64,000 bases of DNA. It comes from DASSKA01 sp963839365 (lineage in GTDB: Bacteria; Actinomycetota; Actinomycetes; Propionibacteriales; Nocardioidaceae). Below, one piece after another: positions 1 to 8,046 of the stretch. A model generated the notes under the pieces. It did not search any database. It worked only from the letters and a program-made list of their open reading frames with translations, and was not told where the DNA came from. The stretch is taken from NCBI GenBank assembly GCA_963839365.1, contig CAWIUT010000009.1:62001-126000 (forward strand). Direction: 5' to 3'. Each line of letters opens with the position of its first letter. The stretch's first letter is position 1. The translations under genes were made by a program, and so were the position numbers.

Positions 1-100
1 CCTGCCACCGCTCCAAGGTGGTGCCGGCCACCCGCTGCTCAGCGTCGAGAACCGCCAGCTTCAGGCTGCTGGAGCCGGCGTTGACCACGAGGACGCGCAC
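1..100 (-). CDS. ackA: Acetate kinase, N-terminal fragment (cut by window start)
   Basis: Only the first 33 codons are inside the window, read on the minus strand from a GTG at 98-100. The translation contains VLVVNAGSSSLKLAVLD, the phosphate-binding N-terminal signature of acetate kinases. The enzyme converts acetyl-phosphate and ADP to acetate and ATP in the cytoplasm. It begins 13 bp after the phosphoketolase stop, so it is very likely the next gene of the same transcript and uses the acetyl-phosphate that phosphoketolase makes. The rest lies outside the window, so length and completeness cannot be judged. Confidence 0.85.
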   Translation of the reverse strand, partial: MRVLVVNAGSSSLKLAVLDAEQRVAGTTLERWQ

Positions 101-113
101 GCGGGGACCAGCC

Positions 114-2519
114 TCAGAGCGTCTCTTGGCCCGACGCCTTGCCGATCCCCGGGGTCCACTCCCAGTGCCGGATCTCTGGCCTGTCCTCGCCGTGCGTCCG
201 GATGTACATCCGGTGCTCGATCAGCCGGTTCTTCAGCGCTTCACGGGCCGAGCCGGCCACCGACTGGATGCGGGGCACCCGGTCGATGACGTCCATGGCG
301 AGGTTGAACCGGTCCAGCTGGTTGAGCACCGTCATGTCGAAGGGCGTCGTGGTGGTGCCCTCCTCGATGTAGCCGCGGACGTGGAAGTTGTCGTGGTTGG
401 TGCGCCGATAGGTCAGGCGGTGGATCAGCCACGGGTAGCCGTGATAGGCGAAGATGACCGGCTTGTCGGTGGTGAACAGCGCGTCGAAGTCCGCGTTCGA
501 CAGGCCGTGGGAGTGCTCGCGCTGGTCCTGCAGACGCATCAGGTCCACCACGTTGACCACCCGCATCCGCAGGTCGGGGAACAGGTCACGCAGCAGCTCG
601 GCGGCAGCCACCGTCTCCATGGTCGGGATGTCCCCCGCGCAGCCGAGGACCACGTCCGGCTCGCCGCCGTCCTCGGTGCCGGCCCAGTCCCAGATGCCGA
701 TTCCCTTGGTGGCGTGCACCACCGCCTCGTCCATGGTCAGGTACTGAAGCGCCGGCTGCTTGCCGGACACCACCACGTTGACGTAGTCGCGGCTGCGCAG
801 GCAGTGGTCCATCACCGACAGCAGCGTGTTGGCGTCCGGCGGGAGATAGATCCGGATGACGTCGGCCTTCTTGTTGACCACGTGGTCGATGAACCCCGGG
901 TCCTGGTGGGAGAAGCCGTTGTGGTCCTGGCGCCACACGTGCGAGGTGAGCAGGTAGTTGAGCGACCCGATCGGCCGCCGCCAGGGGATGTCCCGGGTGA
1001 CCTTCAGCCACTTGGCGTGCTGGTTGAACATCGAGTCGACGACGTGGATGAACGCCTCGTAGCACGAGAACAAGCCGTGCCGTCCGGTCAGCAGGTAGCC
1101 CTCCAGCCACCCTTCACAGGTGTGCTCCGACAGGATCTCCATCACCCGGCCGTCGGCGGACAGGTGGTCGTCGCCGGGCAGGATGGTCGCCTCCCAGGTC
1201 CGATCGGTCACCGACAGCACGTCCTGGAGCCGGTTGGAGTTGTTCTCGTCCGGCGAGAACATCCGGAAGTTGTCGCGGTTGGCCGCCATCACGTCACGCA
1301 GGAACCCCCCGAGCACGCGGGTCGCCTCCACCGCTCCGGTGCCCGGGCGGCCGACCTCGACGGCGTACTCCCGGAAGTCGGGGATCCGCAGGTCGCGCAG
1401 CAGCTCCCCGCCGTTGGCGTACGGCGTGGCGCTCATGCGCCGCTGTCCGAGGGGATGCAGCTCGGCGATCTCGGGCAGCAGCGCGCCGTCCGGAGTGAAG
1501 AGCTCCTCGGGTCGGTAGCTGCGCATCCACTGCTCGAGGATCTCCCGGTGCGCCGCGTCGGTCCGGGCGTTGCCCACCGGCACCTGGTGGGAGCGCCAGG
1601 TGCCCTCGACCTGCAGACCGTCCACGGTCTCGGGACCGGTCCACCCCTTCGGGGAGCGCAGCACGATCATCGGCCAGGCCGGCCGGGAGGCGGCCCGGCC
1701 GGGGCCGCGGGCGGCCTGCTGGATCTCGGCGATCTCGTCGAGGCAGTGGTCGAGCGTCGCGGCGAACGCCTGGTGCATCTGCGCCGGGTCGGAGCCCTCG
1801 ACCGGGTAGGGGCGGTAGCCGTAGCCGGCCAGCAACGACATCAGCTCGTCCTCGGGGATCCGGGCCAGCACCGTCGGGTTGGCGATCTTGTACCCGTTGA
1901 GGTGCAGGATGGGGAGCACCGCGCCGTCCCGCCGTGGGTCCAGGAACTTGTTCGAGTGCCAGCTGGTCGCCAACGGCCCGGTCTCGGCCTCGCCGTCGCC
2001 GACGATCGCGGCCACCACCAGGTCCGGGTTGTCGAAGGCGGCGCCGTAGGCGTGCGACAGTGCATACCCCAGCTCGCCGCCCTCGTGGATCGAGCCGGGA
2101 GTCTCGGGCGCCACATGGCTGGGGATCCCGCCCGGGAAGGAGAACTGCCGGAACAACCTCAGCAGGCCCTCCTCGTCCTGCCCGATGTCGGCGTAGATCT
2201 CGCTGTAGGTGCCGTCCAACCAGGCGGCGGCGACCATCGCGGGGCCGCCGTGACCGGGCCCGATGACATACATCATGTCCAGGTCCCGGGCCATGATGAC
2301 GCGGTTGAGGTGGGCGTAGATGAACGTCAGCCCGGGTGTCGTCCCCCAGTGACCCAGCAGCCGGGGTTTGACGTGCTCCGGCCGCAGCGGCTCCCGCAGC
2401 AGCGGGTTCCCCATCAGGTAGATCTGGCCCACCGACAGGTAGTTCGCCGTGCGCCACCACGCGTGGATGCGGTCCAGCGCCTTCTCGTCGAGCGGGCGAC
2501 CGGTGATCGGCGCGGCCAT
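114..2519 (-). CDS. xfp: Xylulose-5-phosphate/fructose-6-phosphate phosphoketolase
   Basis: An 801-residue protein, the normal length for bacterial phosphoketolases. It cleaves xylulose-5-phosphate or fructose-6-phosphate with phosphate to acetyl-phosphate plus an aldose phosphate, using thiamine diphosphate. Recognisable family blocks are the N-terminal HAWWRTANYLSVGQIYL, the IGPGHGGPA segment near residue 85, and the GDGEAETGPLATSWHSNKF cofactor block near residue 170. The ATG lies only 4 bp after the dosR stop, so the gene is probably cotranscribed with dosR and with ackA downstream. This ties acetyl-phosphate production to the Dos regulator. A 917-codon open frame on the opposite strand is a GC-driven shadow. 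Confidence 0.95.
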   Translation of the reverse strand: MAAPITGRPLDEKALDRIHAWWRTANYLSVGQIYLMGNPLLREPLRPEHVKPRLLGHWGTTPGLTFIYAHLNRVIMARDLDMMYVIGPGHGGPAMVAAAWLDGTYSEIYADIGQDEEGLLRLFRQFSFPGGIPSHVAPETPGSIHEGGELGYALSHAYGAAFDNPDLVVAAIVGDGEAETGPLATSWHSNKFLDPRRDGAVLPILHLNGYKIANPTVLARIPEDELMSLLAGYGYRPYPVEGSDPAQMHQAFAATLDHCLDEIAEIQQAARGPGRAASRPAWPMIVLRSPKGWTGPETVDGLQVEGTWRSHQVPVGNARTDAAHREILEQWMRSYRPEELFTPDGALLPEIAELHPLGQRRMSATPYANGGELLRDLRIPDFREYAVEVGRPGTGAVEATRVLGGFLRDVMAANRDNFRMFSPDENNSNRLQDVLSVTDRTWEATILPGDDHLSADGRVMEILSEHTCEGWLEGYLLTGRHGLFSCYEAFIHVVDSMFNQHAKWLKVTRDIPWRRPIGSLNYLLTSHVWRQDHNGFSHQDPGFIDHVVNKKADVIRIYLPPDANTLLSVMDHCLRSRDYVNVVVSGKQPALQYLTMDEAVVHATKGIGIWDWAGTEDGGEPDVVLGCAGDIPTMETVAAAELLRDLFPDLRMRVVNVVDLMRLQDQREHSHGLSNADFDALFTTDKPVIFAYHGYPWLIHRLTYRRTNHDNFHVRGYIEEGTTTTPFDMTVLNQLDRFNLAMDVIDRVPRIQSVAGSAREALKNRLIEHRMYIRTHGEDRPEIRHWEWTPGIGKASGQETL

Positions 2520-2523
2520 CGCG

Positions 2524-3183
2524 TCAGGTGTTCAGGTGTTTGGCCGCGAACACGGCTGCCTGGGTCCGTCGCTCGAGCCCGAGCTTGGCCAGCATCGCCG
2601 AGACGTAGTTCTTCACCGTCTTCTCGGCCAGGAACATCGCCTCCGCGATCTGCCGGTTGGTCATTCCCTCACCGATCAGCTCGAGCAGCCGCCGCTCCTG
2701 CGCAGTCAGCGGGGCCAACGCGGGGTCCTCCTCCGGGCCGCGCCGCAGCCGGTCCAGCACCTGCTGGGTGACCGCCGGGTCCAGGGTCGACTGACCGGCC
2801 GCAACCCGGCGCACGGTCTCGAGCAGGTCGTTGCCGCGCACCTGCTTGAGCACGTAACCCGACGCGCCGGCCATGATCGCGGAGAACAGCGCCTCGTCGT
2901 CGTCGAACGAGGTGAGGATCAAGGCAGCGATCTCGGGGTGCGCAGAACGGATCTCCCGGCACACGTCGATGCCCGAACCGTCAGGGAGCCGTCCGTCCAG
3001 CACCGCCACGTCGGGGCGCAGGGCTGGGATGCGCCGGGCGGCCTCCTGGGCCAGCCCGGACTCTCCGACCACCTCGATGTCGCCCTCGCTCTCGAGGAGC
3101 TCCTTGAGCCCGCGGCGCACGATCTCGTGGTCGTCGAGCAGGAAGACGCGGATGGTGGTTTTCTCTTCAGAGGAAGCGGTCAC
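2524..3183 (-). CDS. dosR: DosR/DevR-type NarL-family response regulator
   Basis: A 219-residue response regulator with an N-terminal receiver domain (acidic pair DD at 17-18, phosphoacceptor Asp63 in VLDGRLPDGSGI) and a C-terminal LuxR-type helix-turn-helix (about 155-210). The recognition region AEKTVKNYVSAMLAKLGLER followed by RTQAAVFA is almost the same as in mycobacterial DosR, which argues for the same DNA target class. Its expected role is to activate dormancy genes when the partner kinase senses low oxygen, NO or CO. The upstream gap to dosS holds two DosR-like boxes, suggesting autoregulation. It heads a dosR-xfp-ackA transcript. Confidence 0.93.
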   Translation of the reverse strand: MTASSEEKTTIRVFLLDDHEIVRRGLKELLESEGDIEVVGESGLAQEAARRIPALRPDVAVLDGRLPDGSGIDVCREIRSAHPEIAALILTSFDDDEALFSAIMAGASGYVLKQVRGNDLLETVRRVAAGQSTLDPAVTQQVLDRLRRGPEEDPALAPLTAQERRLLELIGEGMTNRQIAEAMFLAEKTVKNYVSAMLAKLGLERRTQAAVFAAKHLNT

Positions 3184-3211
3184 GCCCCACAGACTAGTCC
3201 GCCCGCAGACC

Positions 3212-3225
3212 CGGACACAGGCCCC
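3212..3225. promoter_or_regulatory. Weak candidate DosR box upstream of dosR
   Basis: CGGACACAGGCCCC matches the GGGAC-N4-G(T/C)CCC pattern with one change in the left arm. It lies 29 bp from the box at 3241-3254 and about 29 bp before the dosR ATG. Paired boxes with near-integral helical spacing are common at strong DosR promoters in mycobacteria; the function here is inferred. Confidence 0.45.
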
Positions 3226-3240
3226 AAAGCCACCTCTCGA

Positions 3241-3254
3241 AGGACTTTCGTCCC
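3241..3254. promoter_or_regulatory. DosR box upstream of dosR
   Basis: AGGACTTTCGTCCC has a perfect right arm (GTCCC reads as GGGAC on the other strand) and one mismatch on the left. It sits in the 110-bp gap between dosS and dosR, 58 bp upstream of the dosR start, in the position expected for autoactivation. Confidence 0.7.
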
Positions 3255-3293
3255 GCTCGTGGTGGCCTTCCGGCCTGGCCGCTCACCGGCCGC

Positions 3294-5045
3294 TCACCGG
3301 CCGGGAACCTCCCAGTGCACGGTGGTGCCGGCGCCCGGGGCGGACTCGATGCGGCAGCAGCCGCCCAGCTTCTCCGCGCGCTCACGCATGTTCTGCAGGC
3401 CGCTGCGACGCGTGTCGCTGGAGATCCCCTTGCCGTTGTCGCTGACGGTGAGCGCCACCGTGTCGCCGATCTGGAGCAGCACGTCCACCCGGTCGGCCGC
3501 GGCATGACGTACGACGTTCGACAGCGACTCGCCGAGCACGGCGAGCAGCTCAGGGGCCACCTCGTTCCCGACACCGGCGTTGACCGGACCGACGAAGCGC
3601 AACGTCGGCATGAAGCTCAGCGACTCGGCCGCGCGCTCGACGATCTCGTTGACCGTCCGGCGAAGGTCCGGCGACTCGTGCGCCGCGCTGAGTGCGAAGA
3701 TCGACCGGCGGATGTCCTTGATGGTGGAGTCGATGTCGTCGACGGCAGCGGCCACCCGTTGCGCGACGTCCGGCTTCTCCACCCGGCGCACGGTGTTCTC
3801 CAGGCTCAGTCCGATGGCGAACAGTCGCTGGATCACCAGGTCGTGCAGGTCGCGGCCGATGCGGTCGCGGTCCTCGAAGACGGCCAGCCGTTCCTTGTCC
3901 CGTCGGGCTCGCTCGACCTGCAGCGCCAGGGCTGCCTGCTCCGCGAACCGCTGCGGCAGCTCCACGTCGACGTCGTGGAACGACGCCGCGTTCTCCTGGA
4001 GCCACCCGAGGGTGAGCACTCCCTCCACCCCGTCGGCGGTGCTCAGCGGCACCAGGATGGCCGGTCCCACTGCCGGCCAGTCGGCCGCGTCCTCCCCGTC
4101 CACCCGGGAGTCCCGGGAGACGTCCTCGACAACCAACGGGTCGCCGGTGTCCACGACCATCCCGGCCAGCGAGGTCTCCAGGAAGACGTTGACGTTCGGC
4201 CTCGTCACCCCCGGTGCCACGGAGACGATCTGGACCTCCAGGTCTTCGCTGCCGCTGCGCAGGGCCACGCAGCCCAGGTCGGCGCCCGCGATCTCGCGGG
4301 CACGGTCGGCGACAGTCTGCAGCGCCTCGTCCCGGGACACCGGCCCCAGCAGGCTTGCCGTGATCTCGGCGGTGATCTCCGCGGTCGCCTCCAGCCAGCG
4401 CTCCCGCCGCACCCCATCGGCGTACAGCCGGGCGTTCTCGATGACCACCCCGGCGGCGGCGGCCAACGCCACGACGATCGCCTCGTCATGCTCGGTGAAG
4501 TCCTCACCGTTGGACCGCTCGGTCAGGTACAGGTTGCCGAACACCTTGTCCCGGATCCGGATCGGCACGCCGAGGAGTGAGCGCATCGGTGGGTGCTCTG
4601 GTGGGAATCCGAACGACGCGGGGTGGGCGGCGATGTCGTGCAGGCGCAGCGGCTCGGGCCGGTCGATGATCAGCCCGAGCAGGCCGCGGCCGTGGGGGAG
4701 CTCGCCGATCCGGGCACGCTGCTCGTCGCTGACGCCGCGCGTGACGAAGGACTGCAGCCGCTTCTCCGGGCCCGCCCCCAGCACGCCGAGCGCAACGTAC
4801 TTCGCATCCACGAGCTCTGCGGCCGCGTCGACGATGCGACGGAGCAGGCTGTCCAGCGACAGCTCCCCCGCGATCCCGACCACGGCGTCGAGCAGCAGAC
4901 GCAGCCGCCGCTGGTCGTCCACCACGGCGTCCGCGCGCTGGAGCAGCTCCCGCAGGAGCTCCTCGAGGCCGGCGCCGGACAGTGGTGCCAGTGCCGCAGA
5001 TGGGCCAAGACCGGCGTTCCCGCCCTCAGCCGGCTCGAAGTCCAT
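3294..5045 (-). CDS. dosS: DosS/DevS-type heme-binding GAF sensor histidine kinase
   Basis: A 583-residue kinase, close to mycobacterial DosS (578). Layout: GAF-A about 60-208, GAF-B about 235-378, a HisKA_3 dimerisation region with GRDLHDLVIQRLFA (phospho-His401) and a C-terminal HATPase with DNGKGIS near 540. In GAF-A, His151 in FGFPPEHPPM and Tyr173 in FGNLYLTE occupy the places of the heme ligand His149 and distal Tyr171 of M. tuberculosis DosS, with the same 22-residue spacing. This strongly suggests heme-based gas sensing. I chose ATG 5045 because an AGAAGAGG ribosome site precedes it and homology begins there; an in-frame ATG at 5186 would place the box at 5138 inside the gene. The gene lies upstream of dosR, the reverse of the mycobacterial order. 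Confidence 0.92.
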   Translation of the reverse strand: MDFEPAEGGNAGLGPSAALAPLSGAGLEELLRELLQRADAVVDDQRRLRLLLDAVVGIAGELSLDSLLRRIVDAAAELVDAKYVALGVLGAGPEKRLQSFVTRGVSDEQRARIGELPHGRGLLGLIIDRPEPLRLHDIAAHPASFGFPPEHPPMRSLLGVPIRIRDKVFGNLYLTERSNGEDFTEHDEAIVVALAAAAGVVIENARLYADGVRRERWLEATAEITAEITASLLGPVSRDEALQTVADRAREIAGADLGCVALRSGSEDLEVQIVSVAPGVTRPNVNVFLETSLAGMVVDTGDPLVVEDVSRDSRVDGEDAADWPAVGPAILVPLSTADGVEGVLTLGWLQENAASFHDVDVELPQRFAEQAALALQVERARRDKERLAVFEDRDRIGRDLHDLVIQRLFAIGLSLENTVRRVEKPDVAQRVAAAVDDIDSTIKDIRRSIFALSAAHESPDLRRTVNEIVERAAESLSFMPTLRFVGPVNAGVGNEVAPELLAVLGESLSNVVRHAAADRVDVLLQIGDTVALTVSDNGKGISSDTRRSGLQNMRERAEKLGGCCRIESAPGAGTTVHWEVPGR

Positions 5046-5137
5046 AGCGCCTCTTCTGCTCGACCAACGACACCGCCATCGTAGCAACGACCGGTGTGGT
5101 GCCCCCTCGTCCACGGGCCGTACTCCCCTGTCGACCA

Positions 5138-5151
5138 GGGACTTTGGTCCC
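5138..5151. promoter_or_regulatory. DosR box between dosS and the GNAT-ACS gene
   Basis: GGGACTTTGGTCCC has perfect GGGAC/GTCCC arms around TTTG. It is centred between the divergent starts of dosS (93 bp away) and the GNAT-acyl-CoA synthetase gene (89 bp away), so it could serve both. It is one of the two best boxes in the window. Confidence 0.8.
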
Positions 5152-5239
5152 GCGGGGTGCTGACGCTGGATGCTGGCCCGGGCCATCGTCCGACTTGCAC
5201 GCTGATGGGGCAGACGTCGCCGATCACCACGGGTGCCTC

Positions 5240-7945
5240 ATGACAAAGACAGATATGACCGAGATACCGGAGCGCGCCGTCGGCGGTCATCCGCGGTTCG
5301 AGCCCGTCTACGTGCTGCTCGCCGATGGGACCAGCGCACTGATCCGCACCCCCGGGACTGGCGACCGTGACGAGGTGGCGGCACTTCACCGCCGTGCCTC
5401 CGACGAGAGCATCTACTTGCGGTTCTTCTCACTCAGCCGCGCGTCCGCGGAGGCATTCGTCGACGTCATCTGCCGGTCCGCGACGGACGTGCACTCCTTG
5501 GTGGCGGTGCGTTCAGGACACGTGGCCGGCGTGGCGACTGCCAGCATCGGTCAGGACCCGCCTGCCCCTGGGGAAGGCCTGTCCGCGGAGGTGGCCTTCT
5601 TCGTCGACGAGCGCCTGCACGGCGTGGGCATCGCGACCGCGCTGCTGGAGCGGCTCGCGGCCTGGGCCCCGCAGTGGGGAGTGACCACGTTCGTGGCCGA
5701 TGTGCTCACCGACAACCTGCCGATGCTGCGGGTCTTCCACGACGCCGGCTTCGGGTTCAGCGAGCAGCACGAGCACGGCGTGGTCACGCTGAGCCTCGAC
5801 CTGCACGCCAGCGCCGAGACCGTGACCGCCACCGACGCCCGGGAGCGGCAGGCGGAGCGCCGCTCCCTGGAACCCCTGTTCGCGCCCGGGTCCGTCGCGG
5901 TCCTCGGTGTCAGCCGCGACCCGAACAAGATCGGCCGCACGGTGCTCGACAGCATCCAGCGCGGCGGGTTCGCCGGGGCCTTGTACGCCCTCGGACATCA
6001 CGACCTGTCCCTGCCGGGAGTGTCCTGCGTGGCCGAGCCGGGACTGCTGCCACCCGACCTGGACCTGGTGGTGGTCGCCCTCCCCGGTCCGGCGGTAGAG
6101 GACGCGGTCCGCGCTTGTGCCGAACGGGGGGTGCGCACCTGTGTGGTCCTCACCGCAGGGCTGGGAGAGCGCGGGCCCGCGGGCCAGGAGGCCGAGCACC
6201 GGATGGCCCGGGTGGCGCATGACCACGGAATGCGGCTTGTCGGCCCGAACTGCTTCGGCGTGGTCAGCCACCTGCGGGGCACCCGACTGGAGGCGACGTT
6301 CGGCCGGACCCGGCCGCAGCCGGGAGCGCTCGCGATCGGATCGCAGTCCGGCGGCGTGGGACTGGCGCTGCTCGAAGCCGCCGACGCCCGTGGCACAGGG
6401 GTGGCCTGCTTCCTGTCCCTCGGCAACAAGGCGGACGTGTCCGGCAACGACCTGCTCGCCGCATGGACCGACGATCCGGAGATCCGGGCGGTGGCGCTCT
6501 ACCTGGAGTCGTTCCACAACCCCCGCAAGTTCGCCCGTCTCGCTGCCACGCTGGGCCGGCGCAAGCCGCTGCTCGCCGTCTTCGGGGGGAGCTCGGCAGC
6601 CGGTACCCGGGCCGGGGCCTCGCACACGGCTGCGTCGGCCACTCCGGCCCGCGCGATCCAGGCACTGTTCCGGGCAGCCGGGGTGGTGGACGTCGACGAC
6701 ATCCAAGACCTGGTGGACACCGCCGCGCTGCTCACCGGGCAGCCGCTCCCCCGTGGCCCCCGACTCGGCATCATCGGCAATGCCGGTGGTCTGGGCATCA
6801 TCGCCGCGGACGCGGCCCACCGGTGGGGCCTGGAGGTCCCGGAGCTGAGCGCCACCACACGGTCAGCCCTGGCGAAGGCGGTGCCAGGTGTGGCCGGCGA
6901 GTCCAACCCGATCGACCTCGGTGCCGGTGCGGGTCCGACGCAGTACGCCGCCGCGCTCTCCCTGCTCACCGCCAGCGGCGAGGTGGACGGCGTCCTGGTC
7001 AGCGTGGCGGCCACCGCGGTGACCGACATGGCTGGCATCGAGGTGGCCGTGGAGCAGGCGGCCGCAGCCGGTCCCGAGCTGCCCCTGATGGCCGTGCTGA
7101 GCGGCGTGGCACTCGGCCACGGCCGACGTACCACCCGGTTCTCCAGCAACGAGTCGGCCGTGCGTGCGCTCAGGCACGCGGTCCGCTACGTGACCTGGCT
7201 GCACAACGCGGACACCCCCATCCCGGTCCCGCGACCGGCTGACTTCTCCCGCGTCGAGCAGGAGGGTGCCAGCCAGGCCACCGGCCGCTGGCTCACCTCC
7301 CCCGAGGCGTCCGAGCTGTTGTCCGAGGCCGGGATCGGCTCCGCCCCGTGGCGGTTGGTCAGCTCCGCCCGCGACGCGGCCGTCGCCGCCCACGAGCTCG
7401 GTTTCCCAGTGGTGGTGAAGACGGCCGACCCGGGCATCGTGCACAAGACCGAGGACAACCTCGTGCGCACCGGGGTGCGCACCCGGCGCGAGCTGTTCGC
7501 CGCGGTCCGCGGGGTGCAGGGGATCACCGGGCGCGGCTCACCGGTGCTGGTGCAGCAGCAGCTGTCCGGACCGGAGTTCGCCGTGGGCGTGGTCCGGGAC
7601 GCCCGGTTCGGGCCCCTGGTCATGGTGGCCAGCGGCGGCGTTCAGCTCGACCTGTGGGGCGACCAGACCTACCTGATGCCGCCGTTGGGACGCGCCGACA
7701 TCCGCACTGCGCTGGAGTCGTTGCGGACCTGGCCCTTGCTGAGCGGGTTCCGCGGCAGCCCGCCGCTGGACAAGGAGGCGCTGGTCGACCTGGTGCGCGC
7801 CGTGGCGGACCTGGCGCTGGACCGGCCCGACGTCGTGGAGATGGACCTGAACCCCGTCATCGTCACCAACGACGGCCCGAGGTGCGTCGACGCCAAGGTG
7901 CTGGTCCGCCCGGCTGAACCGCCTGCGGGGCGTGCGCAGCCGTGA
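5240..7945 (+). CDS. GNAT acetyltransferase / ADP-forming acyl-CoA synthetase fusion
   Basis: A protein of about 901 residues. It has an N-terminal GNAT domain (about 30-190, with VDERLHGVGIATALLERLAA as the acetyl-CoA loop), a CoA-binding Rossmann domain (about 210-300, GSVAVLGVSRDPNKIGRTV), succinyl-CoA-ligase-like domains with the catalytic-His segment GASHTAAS, and a C-terminal ATP-grasp domain (about 670-890, GFPVVVKTADPGIVHKT). ADP-forming acetyl-CoA synthetases convert acetyl-CoA to acetate with ATP gain. Pat-type fusions instead acetylate lysines of metabolic enzymes, so the biochemical role is open. ATG 5240 is preferred to an upstream ATG at 5096 because the latter would cover the DosR box; ATG 5255 is also possible. 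Confidence 0.85.
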   Translation: MTKTDMTEIPERAVGGHPRFEPVYVLLADGTSALIRTPGTGDRDEVAALHRRASDESIYLRFFSLSRASAEAFVDVICRSATDVHSLVAVRSGHVAGVATASIGQDPPAPGEGLSAEVAFFVDERLHGVGIATALLERLAAWAPQWGVTTFVADVLTDNLPMLRVFHDAGFGFSEQHEHGVVTLSLDLHASAETVTATDARERQAERRSLEPLFAPGSVAVLGVSRDPNKIGRTVLDSIQRGGFAGALYALGHHDLSLPGVSCVAEPGLLPPDLDLVVVALPGPAVEDAVRACAERGVRTCVVLTAGLGERGPAGQEAEHRMARVAHDHGMRLVGPNCFGVVSHLRGTRLEATFGRTRPQPGALAIGSQSGGVGLALLEAADARGTGVACFLSLGNKADVSGNDLLAAWTDDPEIRAVALYLESFHNPRKFARLAATLGRRKPLLAVFGGSSAAGTRAGASHTAASATPARAIQALFRAAGVVDVDDIQDLVDTAALLTGQPLPRGPRLGIIGNAGGLGIIAADAAHRWGLEVPELSATTRSALAKAVPGVAGESNPIDLGAGAGPTQYAAALSLLTASGEVDGVLVSVAATAVTDMAGIEVAVEQAAAAGPELPLMAVLSGVALGHGRRTTRFSSNESAVRALRHAVRYVTWLHNADTPIPVPRPADFSRVEQEGASQATGRWLTSPEASELLSEAGIGSAPWRLVSSARDAAVAAHELGFPVVVKTADPGIVHKTEDNLVRTGVRTRRELFAAVRGVQGITGRGSPVLVQQQLSGPEFAVGVVRDARFGPLVMVASGGVQLDLWGDQTYLMPPLGRADIRTALESLRTWPLLSGFRGSPPLDKEALVDLVRAVADLALDRPDVVEMDLNPVIVTNDGPRCVDAKVLVRPAEPPAGRAQP

Positions 7946-7948
7946 CCC

Positions 7949-7962
7949 GGGACCTTGGCCCC
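7949..7962 (+). promoter_or_regulatory. DosR box upstream of tandem universal stress protein
   Basis: GGGACCTTGGCCCC has a perfect left arm and one change in the right arm. It starts 4 bp after the GNAT-ACS stop and 85 bp before the GTG of the next gene, implying a separate promoter for the USP-CBS pair. Confidence 0.7.
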
Positions 7963-8046
7963 GTCGCGCGGGTACGCTCGCCTCTTCCCCCGGCGACCGC
8001 GCCGGCCCATTCTCGAGACGAGAACCGATCCGACGCAGGAGGGACC

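Noticed and set aside
18..2771. 917-codon open frame on the plus strand opposite xfp and dosR
   Set aside because: Antisense to well-recognised genes; arginine/proline/valine-rich translation without family features, a usual artefact in high-GC DNA.
3315..5163. Long plus-strand frames opposite dosS
   Set aside because: Antisense to a kinase with all motifs intact; translations are low-complexity.
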